A stretch of 5,612 nt of DNA, from positions 1-5,612 of the forward strand of contig JAHECJ010000103.1 of assembly GCA_024641805.1 (NCBI GenBank). The letters are read 5' to 3'. The position numbers and the translations under genes are program-made. Positions within the stretch are counted from its first letter, which is position 1. Each line of letters opens with the position of its first letter. Of the stretch, positions 1-4,959 are shown piece after piece. The DNA comes from Desulfococcus sp. GTDB taxonomy: Bacteria > Desulfobacterota > Desulfobacteria > Desulfobacterales > Desulfosalsimonadaceae. Below the pieces are notes generated by a model that did no database searches, was not told the origin of the DNA, and was given only the letters and a program-made list of their open reading frames with translations.

Positions 1-1
1 A

Positions 2-1330
2 CCCTCCCAAAGCTATCTCCATATGGATAAAATCATCAATGCCGCAAAAACAACCAATGCTGAAGCCATTCATCCGGGGTACGGTTTTCTTTCTGAAAAC
101 AGTATGTTCGTTGAAAAATGTGAAAAGCAGGGCGTCGTTTTTATCGGTCCTCCGTCAAAGGTGATCAAGGATTTAGGAGATAAAATCACTTCCCGAAAAA
201 TCATGGTGAACAGCGGGGTGCCGGTGACGCCGGGCCTGACAAGTACGGAGGCAGATGCAAATATAATGGTCCGGGAAGCCGAAAGAATCGGATATCCCAT
301 ACTAATCAAAGCCACGGCCGGGGGCGGAGGGAAAGGCATCCGGATTGTAAACTCTTCCGAAGAGATGGCCGAGGCCTGTGCGGCAGCCTCCCGGGAAGCC
401 CTAAGTGCATTCGGCAACGGTGAAGTCTATCTGGAAAAGTTTTTCACCAAAGCTCGGCATATCGAGTTTCAGGTACTGGCCGATCGGTTTGGAAATACCA
501 TTCATCTGCTGGAGAGGGAATGTTCGGTGCAGCGAAGGCACCAGAAGATCATAGAAGAAACCCCTTCCACGGTATTGACCCCGGCCCTCCGGGCGGAAAT
601 GGGCCAGGCGGCGGTTACCGCGGCGAAAGCATCGGGATATGTCAATGCGGGGACCGTTGAGTTTTTGGTTGATGAAAACAATAAATTTTACTTTCTGGAG
701 GTCAACACCCGCCTCCAGGTGGAGCACCCGGTAACGGAAATGATTACCGGTCTCGACCTGGTCCGGCTCCAGCTTGAAATTGCATACGGAAACGAGTTGA
801 CACTCAAACAGGAAGATATTGCCGGCCGTGGCCATGCCATTGAATGCCGGATTTACGCCGAAGACCCGGAAAACGGTTTTTTCCCGTCACCCGGTAAAAT
901 AGAATTTCTAAAGGAACCGACCGGTCCGGGTATTCGCAATGACTGCGGTGTGTATACCGGTTTTGAAGTGCCGGTGGATTATGATCCGATCCTTTCAAAA
1001 CTGATTATTCATGCCCAAACAAGGGATCTTGCGATTGCCAAAATGGTCAAGGCATTAAAAAGTTATATTGTGCTGGGGATCAAAACGCCCATTGCCTTTT
1101 TGATGGATGTCCTGCAGTCAGAGCAATTTGTCCGGGGCGAGGTCTTTACGAATTTTATTGACACCCATTTCCCCGCCTGGAAGCAGGATCTGTCGGATAC
1201 CGATCTTGCCAGGATCGCTTTTGTTGTGGATGAAATGTGCGGTAACCGGAAGGTAAAGAGAATGATATCATCAAAAGATGAAATTCCGACGCCCTGGCAG
1301 ACGTTGGGGAATTGGCGTATAGGTCTATAG
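2..1330 (+). CDS. Biotin carboxylase subunit of an acyl-CoA carboxylase (5' partial)
   Basis: Cytoplasmic ATP-grasp enzyme that carboxylates the biotin of the carrier protein using ATP and bicarbonate. The reading frame is open at the left edge: seven codons (PSQSYLH) precede the first ATG at 23 and match the E. coli AccC segment around residues 55-62, so about 56 residues lie outside and that ATG is internal. Numbering from the ATG at 23, visible landmarks are the glycine-rich ATP loop AGGGGKG (99-105), the RRHQK stretch with the catalytic-site Lys175, NTRLQVEHPVTE (228-239) with Glu226, Arg230 and Glu234, and Arg276 in ECRI. These correspond to E. coli Lys238, Glu288, Arg292, Glu296 and Arg338, so the enzyme should be active. 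After the carboxylase C-terminal domain (to about 382) there is an extra tail of about 50 residues ending TPWQTLGNWRIGL, which resembles the start of the linker (BT) region of one-chain alpha subunits. It then stops, and the carrier is a separate gene downstream. The acyl substrate is not decided by this subunit; the carboxyltransferase partner is presumably upstream. Confidence 0.95.
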   Translation, partial: PSQSYLHMDKIINAAKTTNAEAIHPGYGFLSENSMFVEKCEKQGVVFIGPPSKVIKDLGDKITSRKIMVNSGVPVTPGLTSTEADANIMVREAERIGYPILIKATAGGGGKGIRIVNSSEEMAEACAAASREALSAFGNGEVYLEKFFTKARHIEFQVLADRFGNTIHLLERECSVQRRHQKIIEETPSTVLTPALRAEMGQAAVTAAKASGYVNAGTVEFLVDENNKFYFLEVNTRLQVEHPVTEMITGLDLVRLQLEIAYGNELTLKQEDIAGRGHAIECRIYAEDPENGFFPSPGKIEFLKEPTGPGIRNDCGVYTGFEVPVDYDPILSKLIIHAQTRDLAIAKMVKALKSYIVLGIKTPIAFLMDVLQSEQFVRGEVFTNFIDTHFPAWKQDLSDTDLARIAFVVDEMCGNRKVKRMISSKDEIPTPWQTLGNWRIGL

Positions 1331-1369
1331 AATTGATAACTATCTAAATATTCAGATTCTTGTGGCAAA

Positions 1370-1466
1370 GAAAAAAGCCAAAATTCAAGGCGGGCAAGTT
1401 CTGAGGAGTGAGGCGTAATTAATGTACGTTGATCGACGAAGAGCAACGCTGAAGTTGGGCTTTTTC
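1370..1466. repeat. Imperfect palindromic intergenic element, MITE-like
   Basis: About 97 bp with dyad symmetry between the carboxylase and carrier genes. The outer arms are 1370-1391 and, on the reverse strand, 1466-1446: GAAAAAAGCCAAAATTCA against GAAAAAGCCCAACTTCA, with one gap and two mismatches. A nested inner palindrome lies near the same centre: CGTA (1414-1417), ATTAAT (1418-1423), one G, TACG (1425-1428). The stretch between the arms is only weakly symmetrical. No reading frame of note is present. The look is that of a non-autonomous palindromic mobile or structural repeat, and the segment resembles intergenic repeats I associate with Desulfobacterales genomes, but copy number cannot be seen here. 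No clear target-site duplication was identified. It could also act as an mRNA hairpin within the operon. Confidence 0.5.
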
Positions 1467-1486
1467 TGAAGCCATCAGTTTGGTGC

Positions 1487-1493
1487 AGGAGAG
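1487..1493 (+). promoter_or_regulatory. Ribosome binding site of the carrier protein gene
   Basis: AGGAGAG lies just outside the palindromic element, with 8 nt from the AGGAG core to the ATG at 1500. It supports that start and shows the gene is translated on its own rather than by coupling to the carboxylase 169 bp upstream. Confidence 0.75.
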
Positions 1494-1499
1494 ATTTTT

Positions 1500-2030
1500 A
1501 TGGACTACAGACTTAAAATCAATGAAGAAACTCTTCCCGTGGAAGTGGAAAAGGACGGTGAGGAAAAAATAAAGGCCGTTATCGGCGAAAATCGGTTTGA
1601 CGTCAGCTATACGGCGGTAAATGACCATCAGATTCATCTGAATGTTAACGGCCAGGGGGTCAACGCTTATGTGAGTGATCAGGGCAACGGAAAAATTATC
1701 GCGATCAGAGGTAAAGTTTATTTTGTCCAGGATGCGGACCAGCTGGAACAGACGCGAACACGGAAAAAGGGCCTGGGATCGGATCCTACGGAAGTTACGC
1801 CGCCAATGCCGGCGCTCGTAATATCCGTTCCGGTTTCAGAAGGCGATGTCGTGGAAAAAGGTCAGCCAGTAGTCATTGTTTCCGCCATGAAAATGGAAAC
1901 CACCCTTGTTGCGCCGTTTAACGGAACAGTCAAAAAAGTCAATGTCGCCGAAGGGGACAAGGTGATGCCCGGCGATATCCTGGTGGATATTGAAAAAGCC
2001 GGCCTGGATGCGGGGGATGAATCCGTTTGA
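1500..2030 (+). CDS. Biotin carboxyl carrier protein of the acyl-CoA carboxylase
   Basis: A 176-residue biotin/lipoyl-attachment protein. It carries carboxybiotin between the biotin carboxylase and a carboxyltransferase. The C-terminal biotinyl domain (about 98-166) contains SAMKMETTL, with Lys131 the expected biotinylated residue. It is preceded by TPPMPALV, where most carriers have an (A/P)PMPG-type turn, and followed by the second half-repeat APFNGTVKKVNVAEGDKV, which gives the usual quasi-symmetrical hammerhead fold. Residues 1-80 are a beta-rich region (RLKINEETLPVEVEK, FDVSYTAV, QIHLNVNGQGVNAYV, IIAIRGKVYFVQD) resembling the beta-barrel of the BT linker domain of one-chain alpha subunits. 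Residues 81-98 are a charged linker. Together with the upstream gene it rebuilds a BC-BT-BCCP alpha subunit in two chains. Ser rather than Glu before AMKM is the pattern seen in pyruvate carboxylase-type carriers. The cognate acyl-CoA is unknown. Confidence 0.93.
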   Translation: MDYRLKINEETLPVEVEKDGEEKIKAVIGENRFDVSYTAVNDHQIHLNVNGQGVNAYVSDQGNGKIIAIRGKVYFVQDADQLEQTRTRKKGLGSDPTEVTPPMPALVISVPVSEGDVVEKGQPVVIVSAMKMETTLVAPFNGTVKKVNVAEGDKVMPGDILVDIEKAGLDAGDESV

Positions 2031-2065
2031 TAGTGATGCTGGCAAGTCGCGTCACAGTTTAAAAA

Positions 2066-2134
2066 GGTTTCAGGTTTCGGGTGTCAGGAGGGAAACAGTG
2101 ACAACCTGACACCTGAACACAGACGCCTGAAACA
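2066..2134. repeat. Intergenic hairpin made of inverted tandem heptamers (copy 1)
   Basis: The left arm is three consecutive 7-bp units: GGTTTCA (2066-2072), GGTTTCG (2073-2079) and GGTGTCA (2080-2086), then GG. The right arm reads CC (2105-2106), then the inverted units TGACACC, TGAACAC, AGACGCC and TGAAACA (2107-2134). The arms can pair through a 16-nt loop (2089-2104). The inner 14 bp match at 12 positions, and an 8-bp outer stem (2067-2074 with 2126-2133) pairs if one 7-nt unit bulges out. No T-run follows, so it does not look like an intrinsic terminator. It lies between the carrier and hydratase genes. A related element lies at 4825-4886. Confidence 0.65.
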
Positions 2135-2181
2135 AAGGAACGATTTGTTGAATTTACGAAATACTGATTTGATATAAGGGA

Positions 2182-2189
2182 AGAAGGAG
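2182..2189 (+). promoter_or_regulatory. Ribosome binding site that selects the hydratase start
   Basis: AGAAGGAG ends 8 nt before the ATG at 2198 but only 2 nt before the in-frame TTG at 2192. The spacing therefore favours the ATG and rejects the two-codon longer form. Confidence 0.8.
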
Positions 2190-2197
2190 CCTTGACC

Positions 2198-2977
2198 ATG
2201 TCCGAAAAAGACCTGCTATACGAAGTCAGCGATCATGTCGCGAACATAACCATAAACCGGGAAAAATTCCGAAATTCCATCAGTGCGGCAGCGATAGAGC
2301 TGTTTGGTCAATATCTGGATCTGGCGGAAAAAGACGATGCCGTGCGGGTTGTCTGTGTCACGGGGGCCGGTGAAAAAGCTTTTTGTTCAGGGGCGGACCT
2401 GGGCGGAGCCATGAGTGCGGAGGGCGGCGGCAAGAATCAGGCATTTGCCAATTATGCCGATCTGTTAAAGCGGCTGGCGGGTTTTCCAAAACCAACAGTG
2501 GCAAAGGTCAACGGATACTGCCTGGCCGGGGGAACCGGATTCATGCTGGCCTGTGATATCGTGATAGCAAAAAGTGATGCCAAATTCGGTACCCCGGAAG
2601 TGAATGTCGGGCTTTTCCCTATGATGATCGGGGCGTTGATTTTCAGAAATGTGTTAAAGAAGAAAGCCATGGAAATGGTGCTGCTCGGTGAAAAATTGTC
2701 TGCAGATCAGGCCCGGGAAATGGGGCTCATCACCCGGGTGGTGGCGCCGGACAAACTGGATGAAAGCGTGGATCAGGTGCTCAAAAGCCTGGCAGCCAAA
2801 AGCCCCATTGGAATGAAGATTGGGAAACAGGCGTTTTACGCAATGCAGGATATGGGCTTTGAGGATGCGCTGGATTTTTTGTCCGAAAAACTGGGTGAGG
2901 TTGCTGCAACCGCAGATGCTGTGGAAGGGATTACCGCGTTTATTGAGAAACGGCCTCCGGTATTTACCGGAAAGTAA
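2198..2977 (+). CDS. Enoyl-CoA hydratase/isomerase family protein (crotonase fold)
   Basis: A 259-residue protein of normal length for the crotonase superfamily, which binds acyl-CoA thioesters and stabilises an enolate in an oxyanion hole. Oxyanion-hole segments are FCSGADL (62-68) and NGYCLAGGTG (105-114). The downstream GTPEVNVGLFP segment (131-141) keeps Glu134, aligning with Glu164 of rat mitochondrial crotonase. The position of the other crotonase glutamate (Glu144) is Gly114 here, so the two-glutamate hydratase site is incomplete. This could mean an isomerase, another crotonase reaction, or a hydratase of the glutaconyl-CoA type that uses a different arrangement. The C-terminal tail (EGITAFIEKRPPVFTGK) is typical of the family. 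By context it would act on the carboxylase product or on another intermediate of the same pathway, as LiuC or AtuE do in leucine and terpene degradation. It is followed after 11 nt by the AtuA-like gene, so the two are surely co-transcribed. The family is certain; the exact reaction is open. Confidence 0.93.
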   Translation: MSEKDLLYEVSDHVANITINREKFRNSISAAAIELFGQYLDLAEKDDAVRVVCVTGAGEKAFCSGADLGGAMSAEGGGKNQAFANYADLLKRLAGFPKPTVAKVNGYCLAGGTGFMLACDIVIAKSDAKFGTPEVNVGLFPMMIGALIFRNVLKKKAMEMVLLGEKLSADQAREMGLITRVVAPDKLDESVDQVLKSLAAKSPIGMKIGKQAFYAMQDMGFEDALDFLSEKLGEVAATADAVEGITAFIEKRPPVFTGK

Positions 2978-2980
2978 GGA
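2976..2980 (+). promoter_or_regulatory. Ribosome binding site of the AtuA-like gene, overlapping the hydratase stop
   Basis: AAGGA uses the last two bases of the hydratase TAA stop codon and sits 8 nt before the ATG at 2989. This tight packing points to translational coupling of the two genes. Confidence 0.7.
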
Positions 2981-2988
2981 TATAGTAG

Positions 2989-4761
2989 ATGACCAATCGA
3001 AAACAGCAGGATAAACTCATTATCGCAAACTGTAGCGGGTATCTGGGGGACAAGCTGTCGGCTGCGAGAGAACTTGTGGAGGGCGGTGAAATTCATGTGC
3101 TGACCGGTGACTATCTTGCGGAGCTGACCATGGCGCTTCTGTTCCGGATGAAAATGAAAGCGCCTGACAAAGGATATGCCACGACCTTTCTCAAGCAGAT
3201 GAATGATGTAATGGGGATGTGTCTGGAAAAAAATATTAAAATCGTCGCCAATGCTGGCGGACTGAACCCCAAAGGCCTTGCCGCCGAGCTTGAAAAGATT
3301 GCCGCGGAACTGGGACTTTGTCCCAAAATAGCGTGCATCGAAGGGGATGATCTTCTGCCCCGACTCGGAAAGCTCCAGCAGCAGGGGGAAGCTTTCGGAC
3401 ATCTGGATAAGGGGATCAGCTTGAAAGATGCCGGAGCCATGCCTATTACCGCCAATGCCTATCTGGGCGGCTGGGGTATCACCAAAGCGCTGACCGAGGG
3501 GGCCGATATTGTTGTGGGCGGAAGACTGGCGGACGCGGCCCTGGTTTCGGGCCCCAGTGCATGGAAATTCGGCTGGAAGGAAGATGACTGGGACCAGCTG
3601 GCCGGTGCGTATGCCGCCGGACATATTATTGAATGCGGCGCCCAGGCCACGGGCGGAAATTATTCGTTTTTTGAAGAAGTCCCCAGTTTTAAAAATATGG
3701 GCTTCCCCATTGCCGAAATGCACAGCGACGGGTCGTTTGTGATCACCAAACATCCCGGCACGGGCGGGCTGGTTTCCGTGGGCACGGTCACCGCGCAACT
3801 TTTGTATGAAATCAGGGAACCGTCCTATCTGACGCCGGATGTCAAAGTTCGATTTGACACGATCCATATCCGTCAGGAAGCGCCGGATCGGGTTTTAATC
3901 GACGGCATCCAGGGAGAACCCGCGACCGGTTCCGCAAAGGTCTGCATAAACAACCTTTATGGCTACAAAAATTCCATGACCGTGGTGCTGACCGGCCTGG
4001 ATATCGAAAAAAAGGCTAAAATCGTGGAAGAAACGATTTTTGATCTCCTGGGCGGCAAAGATCGGTTCGCGTTTACCGATGTCCAGCTGATCCGGAGTGA
4101 CAGGGAAAACCCGCAGCACAATGATCAGGCATGTGCGCATTTGAAAATTTCCCTCATGGATCCGGATCAGAAAAAAGTGGGGAAGCTGTTTTCCAGTAAA
4201 CTGGTTGAGATGGCGTTATCCAGCATCCCGGGGTTTACCATGACCGCCCCGCCGTCGGATGCCATCCCGGCGCTCCAGCACTGGCCGACGCTGGTGAAAA
4301 ATAAATTTCTGGAACAGCGGATTTATCTGGGAGATTTGGAATTTATTGTAAAACCGGTGGGGGCGTATCCGGAAAGAACGGATATCGAACCAACGGCAGT
4401 GAATTTGCCGGATATTCCCATGGAAAACATGCGAAAGATCTATTTCGGCCGGCTGTTTGCCACCCGGTCCGGAGACAAAGGCGGCAATGCCAACCTCGGG
4501 GTGTGGGCGAAAAATATTAAGTCCTATTCATTTTTAAACCGGTTTCTCACTACTGAAAAATTGAAAGACCTGCTGCCGGATATGAAGGCGTTTGACATTG
4601 AACGCTACGAACTGTCCAATCTCCTGGCATTGAATTTTTATATCAAAGGGGTGCTGGGGGAGGGGGTGGCCGCATCTTTCAGAAATGATCCCCAGGCCAA
4701 AACCTTAGGGGAGTATTTGCGGGCAAAGGTGATAGATGTGCCGGAAATGATTTTGAAGTGA
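2989..4761 (+). CDS. DUF1446 / AtuA-family protein with C-terminal AtuA-like domain
   Basis: A 590-residue soluble protein with no signal peptide or membrane segment. The large N-terminal part (about 8-460) matches my recollection of the DUF1446 family: an opening ANCSGYLGDKLSAA (13-26), the conserved VANAGGLNPKGLA stretch (86-98), IACIEGDDLL (114-123), ANAYLGGWGITKAL (155-168), VVGGRLADAALVSGP (175-189) and ATGGNYSFF (220-228). The C-terminal part (about 482-588) is the smaller AtuA-like domain with its hallmark RSGDKGGNANLGVWA (493-507). Length and two-domain order agree with AtuA of the Pseudomonas acyclic terpene utilisation cluster, where it is encoded beside geranyl-CoA carboxylase. The biochemical function of AtuA is, to my knowledge, not established. 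Here it lies between a crotonase and an acyl-CoA dehydrogenase in a carboxylase cluster, which supports a role in branched acyl-CoA breakdown. AtuA homologues also occur outside terpene pathways, so I give no gene symbol. Confidence 0.92.
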   Translation: MTNRKQQDKLIIANCSGYLGDKLSAARELVEGGEIHVLTGDYLAELTMALLFRMKMKAPDKGYATTFLKQMNDVMGMCLEKNIKIVANAGGLNPKGLAAELEKIAAELGLCPKIACIEGDDLLPRLGKLQQQGEAFGHLDKGISLKDAGAMPITANAYLGGWGITKALTEGADIVVGGRLADAALVSGPSAWKFGWKEDDWDQLAGAYAAGHIIECGAQATGGNYSFFEEVPSFKNMGFPIAEMHSDGSFVITKHPGTGGLVSVGTVTAQLLYEIREPSYLTPDVKVRFDTIHIRQEAPDRVLIDGIQGEPATGSAKVCINNLYGYKNSMTVVLTGLDIEKKAKIVEETIFDLLGGKDRFAFTDVQLIRSDRENPQHNDQACAHLKISLMDPDQKKVGKLFSSKLVEMALSSIPGFTMTAPPSDAIPALQHWPTLVKNKFLEQRIYLGDLEFIVKPVGAYPERTDIEPTAVNLPDIPMENMRKIYFGRLFATRSGDKGGNANLGVWAKNIKSYSFLNRFLTTEKLKDLLPDMKAFDIERYELSNLLALNFYIKGVLGEGVAASFRNDPQAKTLGEYLRAKVIDVPEMILK

Positions 4762-4824
4762 TCCGATTAATGGGTTTGAAGACCTGACTTTTTAAAAGAT
4801 TTATAAAAGAGAAATTATCTACAA

Positions 4825-4886
4825 GGTGTCGGGTTTCAGTGTTCGGGAGTTGCCTTTTAAGAACCTGATATCTGACACCTGAAGCC
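4825..4886. repeat. Intergenic hairpin made of inverted tandem heptamers (copy 2)
   Basis: The left arm is GGTGTCG (4825-4831), GGTTTCA (4832-4838) and GTGTTCG (4839-4845), then GG. The right arm is CC (4864-4865), then TGATATC, TGACACC and TGAAGCC (4866-4886), the reverse complements of GATATCA, GGTGTCA and GGCTTCA. The arms face each other across a 16-nt loop. Of 23 aligned positions, 15 are Watson-Crick pairs, and several mismatches become G-U pairs in RNA. It shares the 12-mer CTGACACCTGAA with copy 1 (2106-2117 and 4872-4883) and the same unit size and arrangement, but the order of unit variants differs. It lies between atuA-like and the acyl-CoA dehydrogenase, just ahead of the terminator. 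Confidence 0.65.
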
Positions 4887-4897
4887 TATATTATGTT

Positions 4898-4916
4898 GCG
4901 GGCAACGCCCGTTTTT
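4898..4916 (+). terminator. Compact intrinsic terminator after the AtuA-like gene
   Basis: A 5-bp all-GC stem CGGGC (4899-4903) pairs with GCCCG (4907-4911) across an AAC loop. One G-U pair (4898 with 4912) extends it, and it is followed by TTTTT (4912-4916). The stem is short but GC-only and the T-run is immediate, fitting a Rho-independent terminator for the upstream operon. It sits only 43 nt before the next start codon, so it may instead attenuate read-through into the dehydrogenase gene. Confidence 0.6.
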
Positions 4917-4947
4917 AATTATTCAACTTTTCCGGTTGAGCCGGAGC

Positions 4948-4954
4948 AGGGAGG
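4948..4954 (+). promoter_or_regulatory. Ribosome binding site that selects the dehydrogenase start
   Basis: AGGGAGG sits 5 nt before the ATG at 4960. Another ATG at 4955 abuts the site and opens a different frame with no recognisable protein, so 4960 is the start. Confidence 0.75.
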
Positions 4955-4959
4955 ATGCG

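Noticed and set aside
23..25. ATG at 23 as the true start of the biotin carboxylase
   Set aside because: Seven upstream codons continue the frame and match the conserved AccC sequence, and the N-terminal nucleotide-binding domain would otherwise be missing.
1331..1499. A missing domain or pseudogene fragment between carboxylase and carrier, as if a frameshift had broken one gene
   Set aside because: The 169-bp gap has no frame continuing either protein, the carrier has its own ribosome binding site and ATG, and both products are complete at their domain ends. A gene split is more likely than recent decay.
2066..2134. Heptamer hairpin as a Rho-independent terminator or CRISPR fragment
   Set aside because: No T-run follows the stem. 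The units are 7 bp, inverted and without spacers, unlike CRISPR repeats.
2148..2178. Possible promoter before the hydratase: TTGAAT and an extended -10 TGATATAAG
   Set aside because: The -10 is good (TATAAG with an upstream TG), but the spacer is 19 nt and the predicted start near 2185 would cut into the ribosome binding site. It is not supported as a promoter from sequence alone.
2820..3014. A 64-codon plus-strand frame across the end of the hydratase gene
   Set aside because: It is out of frame with the hydratase and has no ribosome binding site or motif; it is a shadow.
2836..3867. A 343-codon open frame on the minus strand inside the AtuA-like gene
   Set aside because: It is fully antisense to a well-conserved protein, has no recognisable motifs, and its length follows from codon bias on the sense strand. 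The same applies to the shorter minus-strand frames at 70-417, 401-835, 3111-3455 and 3895-4140.
4776..4807. Possible promoter after the AtuA-like gene: TTGAAG and TATAAA
   Set aside because: The spacer is 20 nt in a simple AT-rich stretch, and the transcript would meet the terminator at 4898-4916 before the next gene. Too weak to call.
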